A DNA stretch of 32,552 nt from Stentor coeruleus (GCA_001970955.1 MPUH01000835.1:1-32552), one strand, 5' to 3'. Counted from the first letter of the stretch, positions 1 to 10,073 are shown. The notes: generated by a model not told the origin, from the letters alone. Translations and numbers: made by a program.

Positions 1-89
1 CACAGGTGCTATTGATTTGTCGGTTTTCCGATATGAGTGCCGAATTTATGATTCCAATTAGGTGGCAGGATGATTTCTGTGGTTGTTAG
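1..89 (+). other. possible 3' end of a gene cut by the window edge
   Basis: The first ~120 bases have clearly more G and C than the AT-rich DNA that follows, as the ends of genes here do. On the plus strand one frame is open from base 3 to a TAG at 87-89 (28 codons, ending ...WQDDFCGC). The minus strand also has a short open stretch. No family can be recognised, and strand and frame are uncertain. Confidence 0.2.
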
Positions 90-915
90 GCCAGTCCCTG
101 CTGAGGATGAATCCTATAAAATATTTAAAAAAGTCAGCTTTACAACAGCAAAAAGTTGCCTTTCATTTATAGTTTACTTTTCTGATATTTTTTTTTCATC
201 TGCACCATAAATTATATTATTTTTAATAGCATCTATATATATTTGTATGTCTTTCATTTATAGTTTTATTTTGTATTTTATTTTTTTGTGAAACATTATT
301 ATTTAGCATTTATAATTTTTATGAGGCATCATTAAGATACTATTTAATACACCATCGCATGAAACATTTGAAAGTATTAATCCAATTTTAATCATAACTA
401 TTATAAAAATCTTTACTCTCATTATTCATAGCACATCTTAACATCTTTTCCAAAAATAAAAATACTTTAAGTGTATTTGTCCCGATAGCTTATACTAATC
501 TTTACCTCGCGCATTAAATATTTTATATAGCTCTCAAAAACTTCTTTTCCACCAAACACAAGCCTCAACTATCCAAAAAAAATCATGTCATTTTATCACC
601 TCTAAACATAATTTCACAACTTTTTCCTACAAAAAGCAAAACTCATCAGCTTTCAATATCAATCCGATATACTCTTCATACATAACCAAATTTTTAACTT
701 AATATCGCTACAATAAGCAATGCAAATCTGAGTTTATGCGAATTTTCTATCAGACCTATTTTTCTCAGCATCTTATTTTTTTATTTAATTAAAGATCAAA
801 ATGCTTTATAGAGGATATTTTAGATAATTAGTTCAAATGAGTTATTGAGAGTAATAGTCATTGTCTAGTAAAAAATCGGGTATATTTTGTTGTTCTGCTA
901 CTCAGAATTTAAATA
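90..915. other. AT-rich intergenic DNA, no gene seen
   Basis: No open frame of note. Bases ~340-720 are rich in C and poor in G on the plus strand (541-600 has 19 C and 2 G), which in this window marks the 5' flank of plus-strand genes or the 3' flank of minus-strand genes. No RNA gene or repeat recognised. Confidence 0.5.
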
Positions 916-1176
916 TAAATTGAAAATATTATTCAGAAATATAATAAAATAAGCTTAGAAATACTAAGGGATAGGCTTCATTGTTTATGCAGCTTGCATT
1001 TTGTATCAGCAGTAGCATGCTGCTACTTCGGATGATCTGAATACCATAAATTCTTGTATAAAAGTCAGAAACATCACTGTTGCCACTTTGAAAGCATTAT
1101 ATATGATAGGGTCTCAGCTAGAAATATTCCTTATCACTCGTCAGCCAACTGGCTTTATGCTTTCTCTAATAACTAA
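916..1176 (+). pseudogene. decayed duplicate of the small membrane-protein gene at 1521-1877
   Basis: One plus frame runs from a stop at 916-918 to TAA at 1174-1176, about 85 codons, interrupted only by TGA at 1033-1035. There is no proper ATG at its beginning. Its second half matches the C-terminus of the intact gene 345 bp downstream: FG*SEY...HH..HFESIIYD then R.IPYHSS, against FGWTEY...HH.YNFDNIIYD then RMIPYHSP. The internal TGA falls exactly where the intact gene has Trp, so a TGG-to-TGA change is the simplest explanation. An extra segment of about eight residues lies between the two matching blocks. I infer an old tandem duplicate that has lost its start and gained a stop. The length fits the parent, and the shared order of motifs makes chance unlikely. 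Confidence 0.6.
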
Positions 1177-1520
1177 GCTAAAATTTTCTAAATAATTATT
1201 TTCTTATACATAAAGGGGACATACCAAATTTTTCCCTCTATACTCATTCATGCAAAAAACAACTAGCTTTGAGCCCGATCTTCTATTTAATGATCTTATA
1301 TCATATGTTAAAATCTATTAGTCAAATATAAACTTAACATAAAAAATTGTATTTCTAGCTTAAGGTGCTTTTATCTTGTAAAGCTAAATTATGGTAAAGG
1401 TATAATAATTAAGTTGCTTGTAATTAATGAGGAGTTTAATTTGTCAGACATATTCATAATCTCGATAAAAATTAAAGGCTATTGTAAGTTAGATAAAATA
1501 AATGGCTTTTAAGAATAAAT
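1177..1520. other. AT-rich spacer between the decayed and intact copies
   Basis: No coding frame or RNA seen. An ATG at 1502 opens only nine codons, to a TAG, in a frame other than that of the gene at 1521, so it may be an upstream ORF or chance. Confidence 0.4.
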
Positions 1521-1877
1521 ATGGTCTCTAGATTCACGTGGACCCAGTTGAAGAATTTCGAATCAGCAGCGCTCAGAGCCAGAGTGCCAGAAAATATTCC
1601 AGGACTTATCCCTAGATCAGTTGCCTCCAATGCGAAATGGATAAGAAGGACTACAACTTATGAAAGAAATGGTGAGACTTGCGTAATGGGCAATCTGTGG
1701 ATGATCAGGACTTCATTCTTTATTTTTGTTACCTGCTGCATATACCAGCAGTGGAGGATTCTAACCTTTGGCTGGACTGAGTACCAGGAGCATCATAGCT
1801 ACAACTTTGATAACATCATCTATGATAAGCAATCTACTAGAATGATACCGTATCATTCCCCTGAAGGATGCCCTTAA
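1521..1877 (+). CDS. small single-pass membrane protein, function unknown
   Basis: This is a 118-residue protein with ordinary codon use and more GC than its surroundings. The N-terminal 60 residues are basic (many Arg, few acidic residues). One hydrophobic segment follows at about residues 62-85 (SFFIFVTCCIY...), then a short tail with aromatic and His residues (GWTEYQEHH, MIPYHSPEG). A basic N-terminus, one helix and a short polar tail resemble small nuclear-encoded subunits of mitochondrial inner-membrane complexes, which in ciliates are often lineage-specific. That is a suggestion only, because I do not recognise the family. The ATG at 1521 is the first in frame. Support that it is a real gene comes from a decayed relative at 916-1176 that keeps the C-terminal motifs. 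The 3' flank is G-rich on the coding strand, as for other genes here. Confidence 0.6.
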   Translation: MVSRFTWTQLKNFESAALRARVPENIPGLIPRSVASNAKWIRRTTTYERNGETCVMGNLWMIRTSFFIFVTCCIYQQWRILTFGWTEYQEHHSYNFDNIIYDKQSTRMIPYHSPEGCP

Positions 1878-2975
1878 ATAATTTAGTTTGATCTAAAAAC
1901 TATTTATTTCGATATGATTTTCATTTAGAATCTCAATATTTGACGTGATTTTCCTTCTTGAAATTCTGCAGAGATTAATTTTCTTAAGGAAGTTATTTAA
2001 AGGGATTAAGATGATTGAAAAGGAAGGGAGAAATTATGGAATAAGATTCGAAAGTATGGGCTGAGAATAGCTTTGTTTTTTATGATTGGCTTGAAGGTGA
2101 AGGTTTATAAGGGAATGAAAAAAGTGCATAAATATGAAAATGCTGATAGTGGAGAGATTTTTTTTTAGTTTATTTTTGGTTTAATTGAATTTATTCTATT
2201 TGGCTTATGAATTTTTTATATGCTTTATGCAGTGTCTGACTTTTGATTCTTGTACAATTATATTTTTGAAGTAAAAAAATATTCGAGCTAAAATTGGGAT
2301 TTTTTGCTTAAGCAACTATTGTGATGACAAGCTGAAAATTTATTTATGTGTTATATAATAAATTTAGATTAAATTTCTATGATATAAAAAATATAGAAGA
2401 AGATAGATTTTTGGCTTGGATAGACTTTAGGAAATTTAAGTGATAGCTTATAGAAGCTATTCTTTGTTATGAAATACTTTGCATATATATAATATGATGA
2501 TGATTATAGCATATTTAATAGTTCAGGCACACTAAGCACGTTCTGCTAATTATCTTTTTTTAATAGTTTTTATCCAAGTAGCAAAGTATAGAGACAATCA
2601 TGTGCATTTACCAAAACTTATAGTTGTATTATTTACATTTTCATGTAATTTTAATACCTTAAACTATTTTTTCAACAAATTTCATAACACTTTTAATTTA
2701 ACCATAGCCAACCCAAAATTTTAACTTAATTAAAACCTATCATACTCTATATATTTTTTTTTCTTCAACTTCTCTACTTCTCCCTTATTTCTCCGCTATA
2801 AATTATATCCAATCTCCTAATTTTACTAATACCACCATAATTTACATAAAATTAAAAATTACCCAAAAAAACTAAGCTAATCTTGATTCAAAATATACTT
2901 TCAACCTATAATACTTTATCTTCTGCATGAATCGGTTGCTTTTCATGCTCATGAATTTATCGTTAATATTTAAAA
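1878..2975. other. intergenic DNA with a strand-skew switch
   Basis: Bases ~1980-2480 are G-rich and C-poor on the plus strand. From about 2640 to 2940 the pattern reverses (C-rich, G-poor) just before the next plus-strand gene. A 45-codon open stretch around 2025-2170 (ending KYENADSGEIFF) could be a gene remnant, but it lacks a start in frame. No RNA gene recognised. Confidence 0.4.
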
Positions 2976-4238
2976 ATGTGGAAATGTGCTTATGAAGTTC
3001 GAGTTATACGCTTTGAAGGCATCGAAACTTTTACTAATTGCGAGGTATTACTTAATGAAAACACTCTCGAGACACTTTTTCCAATCTTGTCAGATAAAAG
3101 TTTTATAGTAAACTCAAACGGTAAGTATCAAATATTATTATCCCAAGGCGAAGAAAAGTACTCTGTCAGTTTTTCTATCCATCTATTTGAAGATGATGGG
3201 ATGGTCTGGCTCCCGATGTTTTATAAATCTTATGACTATCTTTTAGAACAGCCTGAAGAGGTTTATGAACCAAGGGTGCTGCTTTTAGTTCATAAACGTG
3301 AAATGGAAGAAATTTATAGCGCTATTGTCACAGAGGAAAGCGGTATGGACCAGGATTTAATGCCTGAAATTAAGTTGAACTATGAGGAAAACACTATGAT
3401 TATATATGAAGATAAAGATGAGCCAAGCTTTAACGAGTCTAGTAAATTAGACTGCAACCATACTGAGGAACATATAGAGACCTCAAAAGGGCCGATTGAT
3501 ACTGAGATTTGCACACAGATTAATGATAAGACTGAAGATAAACTGTTAGAAATCTCGATATCATTCCAAGAAAGCCTAACTAAACAAAAACAATATACTG
3601 ACAAAATACTTGAAGAGGTTGAGGAAAAAAACAAAGAACTCAGTTTAGCATTATCCCAAATTTTAGGTTTAAAAGCTCAGATAACAAGGTTTGAAATCGA
3701 AAACTCATATTTAAAAAGCTTAAACAATGGTCTGATTGGTACACAAATCTCAGAACTTTTAGTTGAACTCGAAACATATAAGAAAAAAATTGAAGAATTA
3801 GAAAACAAAAGATCAGAAAGTCGTACTTCAGTGATAAAAGAGAGATCTGAGGAATTAATTGAGCGAGCTTTGCGAGCAGAATGTGAAAAAATGAACATAT
3901 CAATATTAAACAAAGAACCTGAGGAAGTTTACACAATCAATGGGAAAAAGTTCAATATTCTCCTACGTAATGGAAAACTGCAATGTAGAGTCGGGAATAT
4001 ATATAAAGATCTTAGGACTTGCATAGAAGATCCAAACTCAGAAGCAAAGCAAATAGTCCATAACAATTACCCCAAATCCCCATTAAGGAAAAATCTCGCT
4101 GAGCTGAACTCGTCAATAGAAACCCCAAGAACTACATCAAAATTAGGAGAAAATGCATTAACAGTCAAACCAAGACAAAGTAAAAGGCCATCACAAAGTT
4201 TGAAAAGACAAGCTAAACCTCTTAAAAAGCATATGTAA
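2976..4238 (+). CDS. coiled-coil protein, unknown function
   Basis: This is a 420-residue, intronless protein. Residues ~1-115 look like a globular beta-rich domain (alternating hydrophobic strands, MVWLPMFYKS). An acidic linker follows to about 185, then a long heptad-patterned coiled coil at ~185-305 (LTKQKQYTDKILEEVEEKNK and onward). Next is a compact module at ~319-350 (YTINGKKFNILLRNGKLQCR), and last a basic Ser/Pro/Lys-rich tail from ~365. The 319-350 module resembles short beta modules in other alveolate coiled-coil proteins of the type kxNVxLxNGxLxVRVGGG. The glycine run is weaker here (RVGNIY). The layout suggests a cytoskeletal or basal-body structural protein, but this is inference. 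The ATG is the first in frame and is preceded by a C-rich, G-poor leader. No family assigned. Confidence 0.85.
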   Translation: MWKCAYEVRVIRFEGIETFTNCEVLLNENTLETLFPILSDKSFIVNSNGKYQILLSQGEEKYSVSFSIHLFEDDGMVWLPMFYKSYDYLLEQPEEVYEPRVLLLVHKREMEEIYSAIVTEESGMDQDLMPEIKLNYEENTMIIYEDKDEPSFNESSKLDCNHTEEHIETSKGPIDTEICTQINDKTEDKLLEISISFQESLTKQKQYTDKILEEVEEKNKELSLALSQILGLKAQITRFEIENSYLKSLNNGLIGTQISELLVELETYKKKIEELENKRSESRTSVIKERSEELIERALRAECEKMNISILNKEPEEVYTINGKKFNILLRNGKLQCRVGNIYKDLRTCIEDPNSEAKQIVHNNYPKSPLRKNLAELNSSIETPRTTSKLGENALTVKPRQSKRPSQSLKRQAKPLKKHM

Positions 4239-4686
4239 ATAATATTGTTAGATTATACTGCATTTGCATACCTCACATTTCTGAGCTTCAGCTTGGATTT
4301 TATGTTTTCCTGTCACCGCCTTGTGATTTTTGGTCATTATTTCCCTTCGGCTCTAGGATTCCGAATTTGATATTTAAACTCAATGTTTTGTAGTATTTCA
4401 AGGATTGCTGGATTATAAATTTCTCTTATTAGCGACTTTTTCTGTTTGATAGTATGCAGTATTCGTTTTGATGGGGGAATACATAGAATGCATCTGGGCT
4501 AATTAAAAATAATAGAATTTGGAAATTTGTATGAACCCAAAAGTATGTACACAATATAAATATAACTTTTTTAACAACTCATACTATTTATGGTTAAATA
4601 CTAGTAATGCATCTACCCACATTATTAGCATTTCTTACTACCATTAAGTGCAGCTTATATCAAAATAGATAGGCTATTAATAAAGA
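4239..4686. other. intergenic DNA between coiled-coil gene and transposon remnant
   Basis: No open frame of note. I looked for an inverted repeat that might be the left end of the transposon at 4687-5589 and found none convincing. Confidence 0.4.
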
Positions 4687-5589
4687 AATGGAATCAGATA
4701 TTTTGAGCTCATAGATCATCTTAGAACTGAACAGTTGCTCTTCAGTATTTGCTTGAAAATCAAGTAGTCTTTACAACTATAAATTGTGAAAGCTGACAAT
4801 TTACTATCCAAAAGACAGAAAGCCTATTTACAGATGCGGCAAAAAGGCATGCTGAAAGAGTTTTGGTGTGTATAACAGTACTTTCTTAGAAGATTGCAGG
4901 TCTGAAAGTCGCAGAGTTCTATTAGTTGCTTATCTTTGGCTGAAAAAGGTAGAGATCATGTAAGTTACTACTCTAACAAGCTTGCATCACAATGCTGTGA
5001 AGAAATTTATTTGTAATTTTAAGCAACTTATTTATAGTATATTAAAAGATCAAAGCATTTGAGGTCTATTTGTTGAAGTCCAAATTGATGAGGCTAAATT
5101 TGGCAAGCGTAAATATCTAAAAGGATACAAGGTTGATGAAATTTGGATTTTAGAGGAGTAGAGTTAACTGAAGCCAGAAAAATGTTTTTAACTATAGTTC
5201 CTGATCTATCTTCAGCAGCACTATTGAAAATAATAGAAGAGCATGCTACTGATGGCTCAATCATTGTTGCAAACTGCTGGAAAGGTTACAATCCACTCTC
5301 TAAGTTGGGATTGTATTTTCACGAAACAGTAAACCATTCAGAATGCTTTAAAAATCCTGATTCAGGCTTTCATACTAATCATATCGAAGGCACGTGGAGT
5401 GGCATAAAAATAGGATTATCATCTAGACAAAGAATAAAAGAAGTGATTACTGAAAACTTAGTTATGCTTATTTGGAGAAGAAAAAATGTTGGCACGCTTT
5501 GGAAGTTTTTTTTTGATGCTATTCCAGGTGGATACATTACTAGCATAGATTCAGAGATGCTCATTATTAATTTTGGCATTTCATTCTAA
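4687..5589 (+). pseudogene. decayed ISXO2/IS1595-type (Merlin-like) transposase
   Basis: The order of the family is recognisable across several frames. First comes an N-terminal segment (RYFELIDHLRTEQ). A zinc ribbon follows, whose first pair has decayed (NCES followed by TGA, where a Cys is expected) and whose second pair reads YRCGKKAC. A helix-turn-helix-like region (LLVAYLWLKK) comes next, then the DDE core: QIDEAKFGKRKY, IIVANCWKGYN and HTNHIEGTW. At least three frame changes and several stops lie before base 5143. One lost base near 5147 separates the first catalytic block from the 148-codon open remainder. The second catalytic block reads ANCWKGY where active family members have SDCWKGY or close variants, so the middle Asp of the triad is Asn. 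The element is therefore very unlikely to be active. No clear terminal inverted repeats were found. Confidence 0.85.
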
Positions 5590-5590
5590 G

Positions 5591-6216
5591 TCAATAAAAT
5601 CTCCAATTTATCCTTTCTATGTACTTTTTACTTCTGGGAGTTCTTTGGTGTTGGAAAGATTTGAGAGCGATGAAAATGGGGTATTTTTTTAGGAGGACGT
5701 ATAGAAGGGTTTTGATATAGCTGATTGAGTCCTTTGTAGGAATTACAATTGGGAGCATGTGATATGAAATTTTTTATTGGGGAATTGGCCCATTTGAATA
5801 GAAGTTCTTGTTTAAGTTCAGCTTTACTTGCTCGTTGATAAAGATAAAGTTTTCTGAGTCAAAGTCTCCAATTTCCTTGAGCTCCTCAAGTAAATCAACC
5901 ATTATTATATAGCTCACTTTATAATTAAAGAGCGACTCAATGAATTTCTTAGCCTTATGTCTCTTATGTGAGTTTTAATAAAACAAAAATAATTATCTTA
6001 AGCTATCATAGCACTGTCTTTAATCTCACGTCCATTATTTATCAAAAATGTTGCAATAAAGTTATTATTATTATCTTTTTGCCACTGATACTATCAAAAA
6101 CATTCTTTCTAATTTTATAATAGTTGAAAGGATTTTCGTTATTTTGATCAATTAAAGATAAGGATTTTAAGTTTTTAAGTTCAAAATAGCATATTTCAAC
6201 ATTGCAATGAAGTTAG
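5591..6216 (-). pseudogene. broken gene of unknown family
   Basis: On the minus strand one frame from about 5974 down to a TGA at 5591-5593 is open for ~125 codons, apart from a single TAA near 5791. It reads KKFIESLFNYKVSYIIMVD then EELKEIGDFDSENF, the TAA after NGPIPQ, and YIKTLLYVLLKKYPIF beyond it. Upstream (higher coordinates) two other frames continue the same protein-like text: NNNNFIATFLINNGREIKDS with one stop, and before that ELKNLKSLSLIDQ and NPFNYYKIRKNVFDS. I infer at least two frameshifts plus stops in one former gene. No domain was recognised. Its end abuts the end of the transposase remnant (1-bp gap, convergent). Confidence 0.5.
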
Positions 6217-6566
6217 GTTGTATGGTTAGCCTAGCCAAAATTATTACTAAAATATTGCCATCTCTATATAAAAAACTAGCCTAATTTTTTATCAATATTT
6301 TATAGCAAATTGATNAGTTTGGATATTATATATAAAAAACTAGCCTAATTTTTTATCAATATTTTATAGCAAATTGATTTGCATACTTTCACAGCAAGTA
6401 CACATATAAAATCCAAAAGTGATTCCTTACAAATGAAAACTTTCTCAAAAATCTTCTATAAACTCAAGAAAAAAACCGCTATAATTTCCATACCCAAAAT
6501 ATCATTCTCAGCATTTCAAATCTTTATCATCAAAAAGCATTTCACATAATTCTTAATAATAAATAA
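6217..6566. other. intergenic DNA containing a scaffold join
   Basis: Contains the N at 6316 flanked by two identical 50-bp copies (see the repeat entry). Bases 6380-6560 are C-rich and G-poor on the plus strand, as in other 5' flanks of plus-strand genes. No other feature seen. Confidence 0.5.
6266..6379. repeat. duplicated 50 bp around N6316 (assembly join)
   Basis: Bases 6266-6315 recur identically at 6330-6379 with the single N at 6316 between them. Three other Ns in the window have the same layout, so this is best explained as two contigs with overlapping ends placed side by side. Confidence 0.85.
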
Positions 6567-7502
6567 ATGGGAAACACACCAAGAATTCATGGTTGGTATC
6601 TGCTTGATCTCTTTGATGAAAATATTTTTAACACTTTACCAATTTTCTGCATGGATAGAACAATAGAAATTAATCAATTAAATCTAGCAACTCCAAAATC
6701 ACCAGAAATAAGCAGAGATGGCATAAGAGAATTTCAAGACCAGCTTGAAAACTGTAATGAATTTTATAAAAAAGTGAACGATGATATAAACGAGTTCCTG
6801 ATATACAAAAATGACTTTGAAAGCATTATTGATTGCTTAAAGATTTCAATTGAGGTTCCAGATAAAAGTGTGGGAGATGCATTTGAGGAACAATATTTAT
6901 ATATGATATTCTATCTTATACATTGGAATATGAGCTGTGGAGGGAATCCGGGGGGAAATGAAGTGGATGACTTGATATTTTCTATAAGACAAGAAAATTT
7001 TAGGTAAATATGCATATTTTCTAACTATTCCCCTGGGATTATCATAAACAACCAAACTCATCTTCCTGATATCCTCAAAGAGAAGTACAACATTTTCAAG
7101 CTCTTATTCACAAAACTGCCCGAGTACATATCAAAACTTTTTATCCTAGGGAAAAAAATGGTAAGCATAATAGTAGATTCCAGAGACACTTATCGTAAGA
7201 AGCTATTTAAAATCGCTGAAAGACACCCAGAAATTTCAGTAAAAGCTTTTGGATACATAGAAATAAGATTTATTAAAAACTTTAAAAAAATAAGGAAATT
7301 TGCAATTGAGCTTGAGGAACTGTTTAAAATTTGCAAAGAATGTTTACGAAAAGCTAATAATATAATAAAAATATGCTCAGAACAGATAGAGGATTTAAAA
7401 ATGAGGGCAAGTGAATTGGATTTTACAGATTTTGATAGCCATGATGATAAGTTTAAGAAAATCATTAAGAGGTTTATTGAAGATAAGATTATAAAAAGTT
7501 AG
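6567..7502 (+). pseudogene. unknown protein gene with one in-frame TAA
   Basis: The frame starting ATG GGA AAC at 6567 stays open to TAG at 7500-7502 (312 codons), except for one TAA at 7005-7007. The text on both sides is protein-like: GDAFEEQYLYMIFYLIHWNM before, and ICIFSNYSPG then KEKYNIFKLLFTKLPEYI after. No 15- or 16-nt GT...AG intron covers the TAA. The TAA does follow a G (AGGTAA), but no AG lies at the right distance. The product would be mostly helical, with charged amphipathic segments in the last 110 residues; no family is recognised. Options are a recently inactivated gene, a base-call error (CAA to TAA), two separate short genes, or readthrough. The ATG at 7158 inside the frame could start a shorter 114-residue protein. 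Confidence 0.6.
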
Positions 7503-7546
7503 TTTATTAGTACAAGTTTACGATAATTTAATTGGTTCGAATTTAT

Positions 7547-7925
7547 CTAAGATTCTTCAGACCAGTTTTCGAAGCCTTTACGCCAAGAGCTTGATAGGCT
7601 TATTGATAAAACTTCATCTTTAGTGTTTTTTAGTTCATCAAACATCATAGTATCCATAAACCAATAAGAGAAATTTTACATGATAATCTTCTAAACCTTT
7701 TAATTTCGTTTTTCCTATATATATTTTGCATATAATCTTCATAATAATCTATATCCCCTCCTTTATATCTTCGATTAGTTTAATAGGCTGGTTTGAACTG
7801 CATTTTTATGTGAAATATCAGCAAAATTTGAGTTACCAGAACTGTTTGGACTTGGTGTTACTGTACTGCAATAGTCAATATTTTTAGTCTTGGTAAATTG
7901 CATTTTGTTTCTCGTCTTTTCCCAT
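7547..7925 (-). pseudogene. broken minus-strand gene, unknown family
   Basis: From ATG at 7925 (MGKDEKQNAIYQD) protein-like text continues to a TAG at 7547-7549 through three frames: STVTPSPNSSGNSNFADISH, then RRYKGGDIDYYEDYMQNIYR, then MDTMMFDELKNTKDEVLSIS ending WRKGFENWSEES. The frame changes do not coincide with 15- or 16-nt GT...AG introns, so I read them as frameshifts. No domain was recognised. It converges on the gene at 6567-7502, 44 bp away. Confidence 0.45.
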
Positions 7926-10073
7926 GCCTTGGGCTATTAGCTTTCATTTTTACAATTATTATATAGGATTAAATTTAAAGAAACTAACTCTATCAGTTAT
8001 TTTTAATAATCATTATGATAAGTGCTGCTCTGATAAATGCTAATTTTGTTAAAGGGTGTTGAAATTTTATTAAGGAAGAAGCATTTAATGTGGAAGAAAG
8101 TTAAGAAGATATTTATTGGATGTTTGATATATTTATTTTTATGAAGGTTTATTAAGAAGAAAAAGATTGATATAATATCAGATGGTTTGGATAAGATTAG
8201 TTGAGCATAAATCTGAATGAGAAATAAAAAAAATATTTTTTAGCTTGCAAGAGTTAAGTATAATTTTATTAGATAGATGTTTGAAGGTTAGTAATGATAA
8301 ATAATTAAGATTGCAGCGCTTTTATAGAATATTAGAGCTTGATATTAAAACTTTGATGTAAAGTCTAATTATTGAAGGTATGAAATGCTAGATAAATAAA
8401 ATTAGTTATAATGAATAGATAATCGCTTAAGGCTTATAATCATGCACTGCTAATAATTATACTTTAGATTTTAAACAAAAAATTTTTACTATATTTGGTT
8501 AAAAAAATTATTTTAGGAAGTTATTGAATGGATTTTTATTAGGGTTTTGGAAATTTTTATTGTGAGTGGTGATTATGATTACTATAGTGAAATGGAGGTT
8601 TATTTAAGAGAATTAATAATTAGGTTAGGAGATTAACTGAATAGAATTATGTGATCATTTCAAGAGCTAATTGTAAGTCCAAATATATTTTTGGATTTGA
8701 TTTGGGAATGTGGAAAATCAAATAATTATATGCAAAATGGAATAATTCAGGGCTGTACAAATTATGTATTTTGGGATATGATTTTAAAAACTAGATAGAT
8801 GCATATATCTCTTAAAAAACTATTGTAAAATTGATTTTTTAGTCAATTTAATAATTTCCTATTATATACTTAACTTTATTCTTCCTCTAGCAAAGCACAT
8901 AAAAATATATTCATCTAATAAACCGAAAAATCAAAATTACCACTGAGAGCTTAAAATTTATACAAATACCCTCTTTAATCCCTTGCCTTAAGTAAAATTC
9001 CCCACATCTTAAAAATTTCAAGCTTTGCTACCAAAATCCTTAAAGTAGCATTTAATACCTTTACTATAGCTTAAATACTTATATTGAACCAGCACGAAGT
9101 TCTAACAATACCAATCTTTGGCCCTAAACTTCATAAGCATCAAAAGCGATATTTATGGTAAAAATTCTTTCTCTGCCCTCAGCTAAATTTACTTTTTAAT
9201 TTTTATGGTGATAAAGGAACCTACTTATCGATCTAAAAATCCAATAAAACTCCTCATCATTGCAAAAGAAAGGAATAGTCCTTATAGCAAGTGAAGAACA
9301 GCAAATATCATGCAAATATTTATACAGGCAAGAAATTTAAGGAAATAAAGAAAAATATTTCAGACAAATGCCTCATATAATCAATGATCATACTCGTCAT
9401 CGCTCATCATGTGAATTTTTAGATATCAGATTGCAGTTAAATCATCAATGACAGTCCGCCCGTTTCTATCCTCATAAAAAAATATTATAACTATGGAAAA
9501 TGGAAGCTCATATTAGAATAATGAAGAGTATTTTGGATAATATGGAAAATGGATTTTGGTAGGACTATAGGACTTAAGATGGGATACGATTTTAAAGAAG
9601 AATTATGATTTTTATGTTATTAAATCGATAATTATGATGAATAGTAATTGACTAAAGTTCGGAATTATGCTTAAGAAGATTGAGGATGATAAGAGAATTA
9701 GAGGATTTATAATGAAATAGATTTTGGATGAAATCAAATTTTATAGTGTGATAATAAATATTGATGCTGCATAAAGTAAGAGATTAGATATAGTTTTTAA
9801 ATATTAAAATCTTATAAGAAAAAGTGGTGTTTGTGACAATAATTATAGTTCTAAGATATGCTAAATGGATAACTTTTAGAATTATAATGGTAACTATAGT
9901 GACAGGTGTTGACAAGATATCTTTCTTTTCCGATGAAAAAATCACAAACAAAAACAAACTATTCGAAAATATCGATGAGTCCAGAGAGCAAAACTTGGAT
10001 TAGTCAAATCCTCCCTATCTGAAATAGCTAGCTTTATCACTCCTTTAAGCATAGTTTAAAGCGCAGCTAGTAA
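7926..10073. other. long AT-rich stretch with alternating strand skew
   Basis: There is no intact gene. Bases ~8020-8800 are G-rich and C-poor on the plus strand (8581-8640 has 14 G and 2 C), ~8820-9300 the reverse, and ~9490-9780 G-rich again. Protein-like text appears in several frames of the G-rich parts if stops are ignored, but this also happens in competing frames, so I do not call genes from it. No tRNA, rRNA or CRISPR-like repeat seen. Confidence 0.5.
8517..8798 (+). pseudogene. possible coding remnant
   Basis: One frame from 8517 to TAG at 8796-8798 has only two internal stops (TAA 8634, TGA 8652) in 93 codons, fewer than expected in such AT-rich DNA. It reads smoothly (SEMEVYLRELIIRLGD, then SFQELIVSPNIFLDLIWE). 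There is no start codon at a sensible place and no family match. It lies in a strand-skewed region where chance text is common, so support is weak. Confidence 0.2.

Noticed and set aside
2020..2170. A small gene with a 17-nt intron (GTATGGGCTGAGAATAG) joining MIEKEGRN... to ...LFFMIGLKVKVYKG.
   Set aside because: All other introns here are exactly 15 nt, and the resulting product is very short with no homologue recognised.
7530..7550. GGTTCGAATTT looks like a tRNA T-loop.
   Set aside because: The T stem does not pair and no anticodon or acceptor arms surround it.
9350..9420. A C/D-box snoRNA on the minus strand (ATGATGA at 9410-9404, CTGA at 9363-9360).
   Set aside because: The boxes are short and likely by chance in 32 kb, and no convincing terminal stem or target guide was seen.
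8052..9900. A reading of the G-rich regions as genes in a ciliate code with TAA/TAG as Gln and TGA as Trp.
   Set aside because: Several frames look equally protein-like once stops are ignored, so the signal comes from purine-rich composition. The intact genes in the same window use CAA/CAG for Gln and stop normally at TAA, TAG or TGA.
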